Source of the DNA: Bhargavaea changchunensis
Lineage (GTDB): Bacteria > Bacillota > Bacilli > Bacillales_A > Planococcaceae
Length of the DNA stretch: 64,000 nucleotides
Reading direction: 5' to 3'
Assembly (NCBI RefSeq): GCF_042665595.1
Contig: NZ_JBHTCT010000035.1
Location: 1 to 64,000 of the forward strand
The translations under genes were made by a program, and so were the position numbers. Under the pieces are notes generated by a model, which saw only the letters and a list, made by a program, of their open reading frames with translations, had not been told where the DNA came from and did no database searches. Each line of letters starts with the position of its first letter. The stretch's first letter is position 1. Below, one piece after another: positions 8,320-16,355 of the stretch.

Positions 8320-8586
8320 ATGGATAATAAAAATTCCTCTGACCATTCCCGTTACAACGAACTTCTGGCCCATATTAAACATGGTCGTGAAATTGAATTT
8401 CTTTATCAAGGACAGGAGTACTTTATCTCAAAATCTATTGAAGGTAGGGCCTTATGGAACGGAAAAACACAATTAAGCCAAATTTATAAAGATGATGATG
8501 ATGCATTGAATTTTATAGAAGTTAATGGAAAAAAGTTGAAAGATCTCTTTAAGGAATCAAAAGTCGTGATTCAAACAATTTTTTAA
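8320..8586 (+). CDS. Uncharacterised 88-aa protein, AT-rich
   Basis: A small soluble protein with an N-terminal helix (YNELLAHIKHGREIEFLYQG) followed by beta-like stretches and an acidic DDDDALNFIEVNG segment. AGGAG lies 10 bases before the ATG and a hairpin follows the stop. I vaguely recall similar small orphan proteins in Bacillaceae but cannot name a family. Codon use is AT-rich compared with neighbours, which suggests transfer together with the flanking genes. Confidence 0.6.
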   Translation: MDNKNSSDHSRYNELLAHIKHGREIEFLYQGQEYFISKSIEGRALWNGKTQLSQIYKDDDDALNFIEVNGKKLKDLFKESKVVIQTIF

Positions 8587-8589
8587 TGT

Positions 8590-8619
8590 TTGCGCTCTAT
8601 TCATTCAAATGGAGCGCAA
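8590..8619 (+). terminator. Hairpin after the 88-aa gene
   Basis: TTGCGCTC and GAGCGCAA form an 8-bp stem with a 14-nt loop directly after the stop. There is no long T-run. Confidence 0.5.
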
Positions 8620-8700
8620 TTATGTAGAATGCAGGATTAAAGGATCGGCCTCCGATGATTCTAATTAGGAAGGGGGGGCAACGCTGCGTCGGCAGTGAAC

Positions 8701-8745
8701 AAATCAAAGGAGCCATCACTTCAGGATGGCTCCTTTGATTTTTAT
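8701..8745. terminator. Strong bidirectional terminator
   Basis: A 17-bp perfect stem (8701-8717 with 8725-8741) and a 7-nt loop are flanked by A- and T-rich ends, 50 bases beyond the stop of the CPBP gene on the minus strand. The stretch 8620-8700 holds no recognisable gene. Confidence 0.85.
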
Positions 8746-8792
8746 AAACAATGGCCTGACGAAAGCACAAGAGCTTTTACTGTGTCAAAAGG

Positions 8793-9575
8793 TCAAAGTA
8801 TGAAACCACTTAAGACCATCCCCATATTCACAACAAAATGAAGTGCGATTGCCGGAAAGATGCTGTTTGATTTTATTACGACCATACCGTAAAACAATCC
8901 ACCGAAAGAAAATAATAAACTAACGATGAATGGAATCCCTACAATAACGTGTAATAAACCAAAGCCGATGCTTGTAATGATTAAGGCATTTATAACAGAA
9001 ATGTGCTCCATTAAATTGGTTAGCATGATGCCTCGCCAAATCATTTCTTCAAGTGAGGCGTTGATGATCGAGAAGAGGATAGCAAATAATAATATGGATT
9101 TAATAAAAGCAGAGTCTTGTTGAAGAAGAAAAGGGAGAAAGGCTATTACGGATACGATTAACCCAATTAGCATAAAGCGGGAAAGTTTAACTGTATGGAA
9201 TGGCATAGAAATGGATTGACTCCATTTAGGTTTGTGATTGAAAAAGGTGATTTTCTTATTTAGATATAGGTTAACGATACTTATGCCTAAAAAAATCATA
9301 AGAAGTAGTCCTCTATTAACCAGCACCTTTACCTCTTTTGATATATCAAAATCATATATGAATGAATTCGTTAGTTGATATAGGAAAAAACTGATCAGAA
9401 ACGCGATAAAGATTGAAATGACAAACCGATGAGACCCAATTGTAAGATGGATCATGAGTAAAATGGCAATGATGCCGGCCACTCCAACCCAGATACTATA
9501 TGAAATGAAGATGATACCGAGAAAAAAGAGTAGGGCTATTAATGATAATGTGAATTTCTTGTCAGCTGAAAACAT
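8793..9575 (-). CDS. CPBP-family (Abi/CAAX-like) membrane protease
   Basis: A 260-aa membrane protein with about seven or eight hydrophobic segments. The three family motifs are present in order: EEMIWRG (ExxxR type), FGLLH and HFVVNMG (HxxxN), which form the intramembrane metalloprotease site. Members of the family process prenylated or bacteriocin peptides or give bacteriocin self-immunity. The ATG at 9575 is preferred because AGGGG lies 6 bases upstream; an ATG at 9581 overlaps that site. Strongly AT-rich. With no bacteriocin gene nearby, the substrate is unknown. Confidence 0.85.
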   Translation of the reverse strand: MFSADKKFTLSLIALLFFLGIIFISYSIWVGVAGIIAILLMIHLTIGSHRFVISIFIAFLISFFLYQLTNSFIYDFDISKEVKVLVNRGLLLMIFLGISIVNLYLNKKITFFNHKPKWSQSISMPFHTVKLSRFMLIGLIVSVIAFLPFLLQQDSAFIKSILLFAILFSIINASLEEMIWRGIMLTNLMEHISVINALIITSIGFGLLHVIVGIPFIVSLLFSFGGLFYGMVVIKSNSIFPAIALHFVVNMGMVLSGFIL

Positions 9576-9676
9576 CCCCATCCCCTATTCGAAAGTCAAA
9601 CACACTTTGATTATACGATTGCCAAAGTGTTTCTTATTCGTTAATTAAGATGCTGAAAACGCCATGAAAGTTTATA

Positions 9677-10066
9677 TCACTGTTCCTTCACAACCGTCCC
9701 TGAAATCCGGTCGTGAGGGAACAGCGCCCCGTCCTGTGCCTCGAAGGCATCCCGGTCTTTCAGGTACTGGAATGTGCTGATGGTGTCCCGATAGGCCATT
9801 CGCTTGACGATCTGGCAGGGCGTCGGTTCGGTTCCGTCCACGTTTTCAAGGGCCAGTCCCATCGTCTTGTAGCCGATGGTCCGGCCGCTGTTCCGGAGCT
9901 GTGCGTATTCCAGGGCCCACATGACGGCGGTCGGGGTGACGAGCGCATGGAAGGCCTCGCTTTTGATTTTCTTCCGTAACAGGTATTCGACGCCTGCAGT
10001 TGCGGCGGTTGATACGGCCAGGTCAATCAGGTAGGCCCTAAATCGTTTCTTGGTGATCGGCTTCAC
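9677..10066 (-). CDS. RDD-family membrane protein
   Basis: A 129-aa protein with the RDD-domain hallmarks: basic-aromatic KRFRAYLIDL at the start of the first membrane helix and GRTIGYKTMGL after the second. Function of most RDD proteins is unknown; some act in ion exchange. GGAGGA six bases before GTG at 10066 marks the start. An upstream in-frame ATG (10081) overlaps that ribosome site. Confidence 0.8.
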   Translation of the reverse strand: MKPITKKRFRAYLIDLAVSTAATAGVEYLLRKKIKSEAFHALVTPTAVMWALEYAQLRNSGRTIGYKTMGLALENVDGTEPTPCQIVKRMAYRDTISTFQYLKDRDAFEAQDGALFPHDRISGTVVKEQ

Positions 10067-10273
10067 TGTGGTTCCTCCCATTCGTGTCTTGTATGTCTGG
10101 GATACGTAATGACAGAATGATTGGTTTCATTCAATGGAACGGATACAGAAAAAGCGGTAAAAGCTTACTTTCCGTTTTATCGGACGATTTACTGCCTCAT
10201 CTCCGATTTACTCTGTTTCATCCGTTTTCTATGGGACAAACTGTACTGATACAAAATAAATCTATCTGTACTA

Positions 10274-10287
10274 TAAAAGCGCTTTCA
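10274..10287. promoter_or_regulatory. Candidate cre (CcpA) site
   Basis: TAAAAGCGCTTTCA matches the catabolite-response consensus TGWAANCGNTNWCA at all but one defined position. It lies about 200 bases upstream of the RDD gene and just past the yhfH terminator. The rest of 10067-10300 is AT-rich non-coding sequence with no other clear feature. Confidence 0.4.
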
Positions 10288-10305
10288 TAACTGTTTTGAA
10301 ACAGA

Positions 10306-10337
10306 AGAAAAACGCCCCGGACAGAAGATCCGGGGCG
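10306..10337 (-). terminator. Terminator of yhfH
   Basis: CGCCCCGGA/TCCGGGGCG stem with a 7-nt loop; the plus-strand A-run beside it gives a T-run on the minus strand. Confidence 0.85.
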
Positions 10338-10360
10338 CCGTTAAGGTCGGTTGGCTGTTG

Positions 10361-10486
10361 TTATTTGCAGTTGCATTTGTCGCACTTATTGCTGTAGCAC
10401 TCGTGTTGCTCCTCGATTTTTTCACCACAGTCAGCACACATTTTCGGAGGCAGGTTCTTGAAGAATTCAACGACACTTTCCATCAT
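10361..10486 (-). CDS. yhfH: YhfH-family mini protein
   Basis: A 41-aa protein, MMESVVEFFKNLPPKMCADC at the N-terminus, then HEC and C-DKCNC near the end. This closely matches the YhfH family, predicted zinc-binding and of unknown role. GAGGAGA seven bases before the first of two adjacent ATGs sets the start. It is divergent from lplJ, as the B. subtilis yhfH-lplJ neighbourhood would predict. The upstream region carries several GTTGTA/ATAACA half-repeats that could form an operator. Confidence 0.85.
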   Translation of the reverse strand: MMESVVEFFKNLPPKMCADCGEKIEEQHECYSNKCDKCNCK

Positions 10487-10697
10487 TCCGCATTCTCCTC
10501 TCGATGAAGTTTTGTTATACAACTTCTGTTGTTGTACACAGTGTATTATAACAGTGGTTTGGGTGTCAATGGTTTTCACCTAATTTTATAAATATTTTTT
10601 CATATTGGTTTCGGACACTTTCGGACAGCCTAATCGCGGGAGCGTTTTGGGGGTGTGTGATAAACTGAATGAAGCAAAATGACAGGAGGTCGAACCA

Positions 10698-11690
10698 TTG
10701 AAATTCATTGACAACAAGGGCATCCACGACCCGTACATCAACCTCGCGATCGAGGAATACATCCTGAATACATTCGATACGGATAAGGATTCTTATCTGC
10801 TGTTCTACATTAACGGCCCGTCCATCATCGTCGGCCGCAACCAGAACACCATCGAGGAGATCGATGCCGGCTACGTGGATAAAAACGGCATCAAGGTCGT
10901 CCGCCGGCTTTCCGGCGGCGGAGCGGTGTACCACGACCTCGGCAACCTGAACTACAGCTTCATCACGAAAGATGATGGCGAGAGCTTCCGCAACTTCAGG
11001 AAGTTTACGCAGCCGGTCGTCGACGCGCTCAACAACCTCGGCGTCAAGGCCGAGCTACAGGGGCGCAATGACCTGCTCGTCGAAGGCCGTAAGATCTCGG
11101 GTAACGCCCAGTTCTCGACTCAGGGCCGCATGTACAGCCACGGCACGCTCATGTTCGATACGGACATCGGCGAAGTCGTGAACGCCCTGAAGGTCAAAAA
11201 AGACAAAATCGAGTCCAAGGGCATCAAATCGATCCGGTCCCGCGTCGCGAACATCTCCGAGTTCCTCGAGGAGCCCATGACGGTTGAAGAGTTCCGCCAG
11301 TACATCCTCGAGCAGGTCTTCGGCGGCAAGGACAAGATCGAGTACATCGAACTCACGGAAGACGATTGGGAGAACATCAAAAAGCTGTCCGAGAAGCGTT
11401 ACGGCAACTGGGACTGGAACTACGGCAAATCACCCAAGTTCAACATGTCCCACTCGAAACGCTTCCCGGTCGGCGGCATTGATGTGAAGCTGGATGTGAA
11501 CAAAGGCAAGATCGAGGATGCGGCGATCTTTGGTGACTTCTTCGGCGTCGGCGAAGTGGCCGAGATTGAAGAGGCCCTTAAAGGTGTGCAGTACAGCACG
11601 GAAGGCATCGAGAAGGCGATCGAGGGCATCGATATCGAGAAGCTGCTCGGCGGCATCACGAAACAAGAGTTCATCGACCTGATTTACTGA
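10698..11690 (+). CDS. lplJ: Lipoate-protein ligase LplJ
   Basis: A 330-aa enzyme that attaches free lipoate, via lipoyl-AMP, to lipoyl domains of E2 and GcvH proteins. RRLSGGGAVYHDLGNLNYSF (about 69-88), GRNDLLVEGRKISGNAQ (lysine of the active site) and HGTLMFD follow the family in order, with the C-terminal accessory domain complete. TTG start, with AGGAGGT eight bases upstream. Monocistronic: a terminator follows. Confidence 0.95.
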   Translation: MKFIDNKGIHDPYINLAIEEYILNTFDTDKDSYLLFYINGPSIIVGRNQNTIEEIDAGYVDKNGIKVVRRLSGGGAVYHDLGNLNYSFITKDDGESFRNFRKFTQPVVDALNNLGVKAELQGRNDLLVEGRKISGNAQFSTQGRMYSHGTLMFDTDIGEVVNALKVKKDKIESKGIKSIRSRVANISEFLEEPMTVEEFRQYILEQVFGGKDKIEYIELTEDDWENIKKLSEKRYGNWDWNYGKSPKFNMSHSKRFPVGGIDVKLDVNKGKIEDAAIFGDFFGVGEVAEIEEALKGVQYSTEGIEKAIEGIDIEKLLGGITKQEFIDLIY

Positions 11691-11707
11691 TTAATGGAAG
11701 ACCATAC

Positions 11708-11739
11708 AAAGGGGACCCGACAGACGCCGGGTCCCTTTT
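11708..11739 (+). terminator. Terminator of lplJ
   Basis: GGGACCCG/CGGGTCCC stem with an 8-nt loop and TTTT. Confidence 0.85.
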
Positions 11740-11821
11740 CTGCTATCATAAAAGCAGTGAAAACACGGATTCCGGCCTGAGTAATCCGGCTGGAACCGGA
11801 AATGGAAAAGAGGGACTGAAC

Positions 11822-12526
11822 GTGGAACAACACCGGATCCTCATCATTGAAGACGACCGAAAAATCGCCTCGCTCCTTGCCGAGACGCTAAGGAAATATC
11901 ATTACAACGTTAAGACAGCCGATGACTTCGACCGGATCTTGGAGGCGGAGGCCGAGTTCTCCCCGCATTTGATCCTGCTTGATATCAACCTGCCGTCCTA
12001 TGACGGCTATTATTGGTGCCGCCAGCTGCGGCAGCGGACGACCGTTCCGATCCTGTTCATCTCCGCCCGTTCCGGCGAGATGGACCAGGTGTTTGCGCTG
12101 GAAAACGGCGGGGACGACTTTATCACGAAACCGTTCAACTACGAAATCGTCCTGGCGAAGATCAGAAGCCATCTGCGCCGGTCATTCGGCGAATATGCGC
12201 CAAAAATGGAAGAGCGAACTGTCCGCCTCGGCCGGCTGGAGCTGTATCCGGAGCGGATGGAACTGCATGCGCACGGACAGGAGATCCCGCTCCAGAAAAA
12301 AGAGTGCGTCATCCTGGAGCTCCTCCTGTCCGAATCGCCGAAGGTTGTATCGCGTGAGAGGTTCCTTGAGGAACTGTGGGATGACCAGGCGTTCGTCGAC
12401 GAAAACACGCTGAACGTCAATATGACCCGTGTGCGAAAAAAGCTTGCCGACTACGGCATCCAATCACAGATTGAGACAGTTCGCGGGGCGGGCTACCGGT
12501 TTAACGCCGCGCCGGGGGAAGCATGA
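11822..12526 (+). CDS. bceR: BceR-like response regulator (OmpR family)
   Basis: A 234-aa protein with an N-terminal receiver (IIEDD near residues 8-12, phospho-acceptor in LILLDINLPSYDG, switch Lys in FITKPFNYE) and a C-terminal winged helix ending TVRGAGYRF. The HLILLDINLPSYDGYYWCRQ stretch is characteristic of BceR/YxdJ-type regulators paired with peptide-resistance ABC transporters. GTG start behind AGAGGGA. First gene of a four-gene overlapping operon. The symbol marks subfamily, not proven orthology. Confidence 0.88.
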   Translation: MEQHRILIIEDDRKIASLLAETLRKYHYNVKTADDFDRILEAEAEFSPHLILLDINLPSYDGYYWCRQLRQRTTVPILFISARSGEMDQVFALENGGDDFITKPFNYEIVLAKIRSHLRRSFGEYAPKMEERTVRLGRLELYPERMELHAHGQEIPLQKKECVILELLLSESPKVVSRERFLEELWDDQAFVDENTLNVNMTRVRKKLADYGIQSQIETVRGAGYRFNAAPGEA

Positions 12527-13551
12527 AGGCACTCCGCCTGTTTCTCCGGGAGCATTCGGCCTATCTCGTGTTTCATGCGCTGCTGACTGTTTTCATCCTG
12601 TCGCTGTATTGGCTGGACGGTTTCCGGAACGTGGATACCGCTGTTTACTCGGTCGTCATGGTCATCATCCTGACAACGCTTTTTCTGACTGCCCGCTTTA
12701 TCGGGCGAAGGACATACTACAACCGGATCCTGAAGCAACCGGCCAAAATGGAGGACCTCCTCATTCGGACCTCGAAATCCCCGGAAACTTCGGAGGCCGA
12801 GCGTTTCGGCCATGAAGTGTACGGCATTTACCAGAGGGAAGTGCAGGCGCTGCGCTCGGAAAATGAACGTCATGAGACGTTCATGAATCAGTGGGTGCAC
12901 CAGATGAAGACGCCGCTGTCGGTCATCTCACTGCTGCTGCAGGAAGAGGAAGTGGACCGGGAAGCGATCGGTGAAGAGGCCGACCGGATCCGGCGCGGCC
13001 TTGAGACCGTCCTGTTAAATGCACGGCTCGGTACCTTCGAGCGGGACATGCAGATTGCCCGTGCGGACCTTGCCTCGCTTGTCCGCGAAGTGATTTCGGA
13101 GCATAAAAAGCTGTTCATCACAAACCGGGTCTACCCGTCTTCCTCGATCGAAGAGGGACTCACCGTCACGACGGATCCGAAATGGATGAAGACGATCATT
13201 GCCCAGTTCATCACGAATGCCGTGAAGTACACGCAGGGTGAAGGGAAACATGTGTACTTTAGCGCGGACAGGACAGAGGACGGAATCCGGCTGACCGTCA
13301 GGGACGAGGGAATCGGAATTCCGGCTTCTGACCTGAAGCGAGTCACCCATGCGTTCTTTACCGGAGAAAACGGAAGGCTGACAGGTGAGTCGACAGGGAT
13401 GGGGCTGTTCATCGCAAAGGAAGTGTGCGACCAGCTCGGCCACGGCCTGGAGATCGAGTCGGAACCCGGGAATGGGACGGCGGTATCCGTCCTCTTCAGG
13501 GAGAAGAAGGAAGAAGGAAAGGAAGAGGCGCATGCCGATCGTCAGCATTGA
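12523..13551 (+). CDS. bceS: BceS-like intramembrane-sensing histidine kinase
   Basis: A 342-aa kinase with two N-terminal membrane helices (about 12-30 and 40-58) separated by only a few residues, so there is no extracellular sensor. WVHQMKTPLSVISLL carries the phospho-histidine, followed by NAVKYT, DEGIGIP and STGMGLFIAKEV (ATP lid). Such kinases read flux through their partner ABC transporter. It overlaps the regulator stop by four bases (ATGA) and the ATPase start by 20. Confidence 0.9.
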   Translation: MKALRLFLREHSAYLVFHALLTVFILSLYWLDGFRNVDTAVYSVVMVIILTTLFLTARFIGRRTYYNRILKQPAKMEDLLIRTSKSPETSEAERFGHEVYGIYQREVQALRSENERHETFMNQWVHQMKTPLSVISLLLQEEEVDREAIGEEADRIRRGLETVLLNARLGTFERDMQIARADLASLVREVISEHKKLFITNRVYPSSSIEEGLTVTTDPKWMKTIIAQFITNAVKYTQGEGKHVYFSADRTEDGIRLTVRDEGIGIPASDLKRVTHAFFTGENGRLTGESTGMGLFIAKEVCDQLGHGLEIESEPGNGTAVSVLFREKKEEGKEEAHADRQH

Positions 13552-14305
13552 AGACGTCATCAAGATCTATGAGGGAAAAGTGACTCACCGGGCGCTTGAC
13601 CGGCTCAGCTTCGACGTGGAGGAAGGAGAATTCCTTGCCGTCATGGGACCATCCGGAAGCGGCAAAACGACGCTTCTGAATCTGATCTCCGGCATTGACA
13701 TGCCGACATCGGGAAGAGTGCTCATCAAAGGGACCGATCCGTCGGAGCTCCGGCCGGATGACCTGGCCCGATTCCGCCGCCGCGAGCTCGGTTTCGTCTT
13801 CCAGGACTTTAACCTGCTGCGGATGCTGACGGTCGAGGAAAACATCGTCCTTCCGCTGACGCTTGACCTGCTGCCCGTCGCGGAGATGGACGCGCGGGTC
13901 AAGGCGGTCACCGCACGCCTCGGATTGGAAGGCATCCTTCACAAACGGCCGGATGAGATTTCGGGCGGACAGGAGCAGCGTGTTGCGATTGCGCGTGCGC
14001 TCGTCCACCGGCCGTCAATCGTCCTTGCAGACGAGCCGACGGGGAATCTGGACTCGAACGCAGCGCGCGAAGTGCTGGACCTGCTCGGGACGATCAACCG
14101 CGAAAACCGGACGACGTTCATCATGGTGACCCATGATCCGATCGCTGCCAGCTACTGTGACAGGGTGCTCTTCATCAAGGACGGCGCTTACTACAATGAA
14201 ATCCACAAGGACGACCGCCGAAGGACGTTCTTCCAGCGCATTCTGAACATGCTGTCGCTTCTGGGGGGCAACGTCGATGACCTTTCGTCAGTTCGCCTAC
14301 CGTAA
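13532..14305 (+). CDS. bceA: BceA-like ABC transporter ATPase
   Basis: A 257-aa ATPase with Walker A GPSGSGKTTLLN, Q-loop FQDFNLL, signature SGGQEQR (Glu in place of the more usual Gln), Walker B VLADEPTGNLDS and the switch histidine in VTHD. The start at ATG 13532 (MPIVSIEDVIKIYEG) follows GGAAAGGAAGAG; the longer open frame upstream belongs to the kinase region. Its C-terminus overlaps the permease start by 29 bases. It powers the BceB-type permease. Confidence 0.93.
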   Translation: MPIVSIEDVIKIYEGKVTHRALDRLSFDVEEGEFLAVMGPSGSGKTTLLNLISGIDMPTSGRVLIKGTDPSELRPDDLARFRRRELGFVFQDFNLLRMLTVEENIVLPLTLDLLPVAEMDARVKAVTARLGLEGILHKRPDEISGGQEQRVAIARALVHRPSIVLADEPTGNLDSNAAREVLDLLGTINRENRTTFIMVTHDPIAASYCDRVLFIKDGAYYNEIHKDDRRRTFFQRILNMLSLLGGNVDDLSSVRLP

Positions 14306-16199
14306 CGTCGTCCGGAACCGCCGTGTCTACGCAGCGTTCTTCCTGGCGAGCGTGTTTTCAGTCATGGTGTTTTTCCTTTATTCGATGCTCATGTTCCATC
14401 CGGGCATCGGGGAACGGTTCATCACCGGCATCACGCTGATCGGGATGACCACGGCGGACATTATCCTGTATGTGTTCATGCTGTTTTTCCTGTTTTATTC
14501 GATGCGTGCGTTTATGCAGGCGCGCTCGGGTGAATTTGCAGTGCTCCTTCAGATCGGCATGGAGCGCCGGCAGCTCGGGAAGCTGCTGCTTCTTGAGATG
14601 CTGCTTCTTGGTGCCGCATCAACCGCGAGCGGCATCGTGCTCGGGTTCGCGTTCTCGAAGTACTTTTTCATGATTGTCCGCGAATTGCTCCAGCTTCCTG
14701 CTTTGCCGCTGTATGTTTCCTGGGAACCGTTCCTGATGACAGCGGGCGCTTTTTTTAGCCTGTTCCTCATGATCGGTCTGCTATCCGCCTACATTGTCGC
14801 CAACCGGGACATCTCGGAATTCAGGAAGGGGATCGGCGGGGAGGCGGATCCGTTCGGTTATTCACCTGGCAGGGCGGCGGCCGGCATTCTGTTGCTGCTG
14901 TCATCCTACGGGGCGGCGCTGCTTGCCGGGCGGGTGAATGTCCTGTATCTCTCGGTGCTGCTCCCGCCAGCGGCCACGCTCGGGACGTATTATTTCTTCT
15001 CGCACTCGATCCTGTACTTGCTCGACCTGTTCAGGGACCAGAAAAGCCTGTACTGGAAGCGGGCGCGGCTCGTGTCGCTTGCCGAGACCGCGGCGAAACT
15101 CCGGGACAACGCGAATATGTTCTTTATCGTCGCGATTGTCTCGACCGTCGCGTTCCTGTCGGTCGGGACGCTTGCAAGCCTTGCCACCTATACGGCACAA
15201 TACCGGGCACTGAACCCGCTAGGCCTCGTCTACGAAAGCTTCCAGGGCAACCCGCATGAATATGAGCATGTGACCGGGCTGATGCAAGAACTGGAAAACG
15301 CGGGTCTCGAGTACACCCACGTGCCGCTCACCGTCGCCAGGGAAGAATCCTCCTTCTCGGGGCAGCCAATCAATATCCTTCGTGAGGGCGAGGTCAACCG
15401 GCTCGCGGAAGCGCTTGGCGCGGGATCGGTACGCTTGAGTCCTGGTGAGGCCATCTTCCTTCCTTATTCAACGGAAGCCGCCCCCAGGCTGCAGGATGCG
15501 GATATCCAGACGGTGCTGGAGGAAAGCGGAGTGGAAGTCCATGTGAAAGGCGTAGTCGGGGGCCTTCTGCTGCCGGCCTACAGCCTCGGGACAAATTCGG
15601 TCGTTGTCAGCGAAACCGACTTCGTTAAAGTCGCATCCGCCCAGCAGGAGAACCTCCTCCGCATCCATGCATTCGATGTGCCGGATTGGGAGGGGACCGT
15701 CGGCATCGGGCTCTCGATCGAGCAGTCGATGGTCATGTCCGAAATTCAAAAAGGAGAGGCTCTGCCGTTCTACTTTAAGAACCCGGGGCTCGACTATTCG
15801 ATTATCCGGTCGACATTCCACTTGCTGCTGCTGACCGGCCTGCTGGTCGCCATGGTCTTCCTGCTTGCCGCGGGCAGCTTTATCTACTTTAAGCTTTACA
15901 CGATGCTTGACCGCGACAGGCGCCAGGCGGCCGTCCTGAAGCGGCTCGGCATGACAGAGCGTGAGTTCATCAAGATCGTCAACCGCCAGCTGATCCCGCA
16001 ATTCTTCCTGCCTTGGGGAATCGCGATGCTCCACAGCACATTCGCCTTCATCTCCCTTCAGGCGATCTGGAAGGAATTCGCCGACATCTCGATCCTGAAC
16101 GAGATGGCCCTCGTCCTCGTCGGCTTCACGGTGATCCAGCTGCTGTATTTCTATCTGATCCGCTGGCGTTATCTGGCGCATGTGAAAGGACCGGCTTGA
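14277..16199 (+). CDS. bceB: BceB-like FtsX-type permease
   Basis: A 640-aa permease with about ten membrane segments and a large extracellular domain between segments 7 and 8 (about residues 310-510), the hallmark of BceB-type proteins that detect and remove cell-wall-active peptides such as bacitracin or lantibiotics from lipid II-cycle targets. The N-terminal FRQFAYRNVVRNRRVYAAFF matches the family opening. The peptide specificity cannot be predicted. Last gene of the bce-type operon. Confidence 0.92.
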   Translation: MTFRQFAYRNVVRNRRVYAAFFLASVFSVMVFFLYSMLMFHPGIGERFITGITLIGMTTADIILYVFMLFFLFYSMRAFMQARSGEFAVLLQIGMERRQLGKLLLLEMLLLGAASTASGIVLGFAFSKYFFMIVRELLQLPALPLYVSWEPFLMTAGAFFSLFLMIGLLSAYIVANRDISEFRKGIGGEADPFGYSPGRAAAGILLLLSSYGAALLAGRVNVLYLSVLLPPAATLGTYYFFSHSILYLLDLFRDQKSLYWKRARLVSLAETAAKLRDNANMFFIVAIVSTVAFLSVGTLASLATYTAQYRALNPLGLVYESFQGNPHEYEHVTGLMQELENAGLEYTHVPLTVAREESSFSGQPINILREGEVNRLAEALGAGSVRLSPGEAIFLPYSTEAAPRLQDADIQTVLEESGVEVHVKGVVGGLLLPAYSLGTNSVVVSETDFVKVASAQQENLLRIHAFDVPDWEGTVGIGLSIEQSMVMSEIQKGEALPFYFKNPGLDYSIIRSTFHLLLLTGLLVAMVFLLAAGSFIYFKLYTMLDRDRRQAAVLKRLGMTEREFIKIVNRQLIPQFFLPWGIAMLHSTFAFISLQAIWKEFADISILNEMALVLVGFTVIQLLYFYLIRWRYLAHVKGPA

Positions 16200-16214
16200 G
16201 CGGTCCTTTTTTTG
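16185..16214 (+). terminator. Terminator of the bce-type operon
   Basis: AAAGGACCG/CGGTCCTTT stem followed by T residues; the hairpin overlaps the bceB stop codon. Confidence 0.85.
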
Positions 16215-16316
16215 TGTGGAAGCAGTACAACATCCGGGAAGAAAGGGCTATGTTAAATTTCCTGACTACAGGTTGTCTGCTCTATATTATTGCTCTATAA
16301 TAGTCACTGGGGATAG

Positions 16317-16334
16317 TGAATGACTATTCATTCA
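16317..16334. promoter_or_regulatory. FadR operator upstream of lcfB
   Basis: TGAATGACTATTCATTCA matches the B. subtilis FadR (YsiA) consensus TGAATGAMTANTCATTCA at every position. A TATAAT (16306-16311) ends five bases upstream, so a bound repressor would block initiation. Long-chain acyl-CoA relieves FadR binding in B. subtilis. Confidence 0.85.
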
Positions 16335-16355
16335 ATTCAAACAAGGGGGATGGCT

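Noticed and set aside
10566..10934. Minus-strand ORF over the lplJ start
   Set aside because: Antisense to the certain lplJ N-terminus and without a ribosome site.
16250..16300. A 16-codon frame (MLNFLTTGCLLYIIAL) before lcfB, possibly a leader peptide
   Set aside because: No attenuator structure follows it and its ribosome site is poorly placed; the FadR box explains control.
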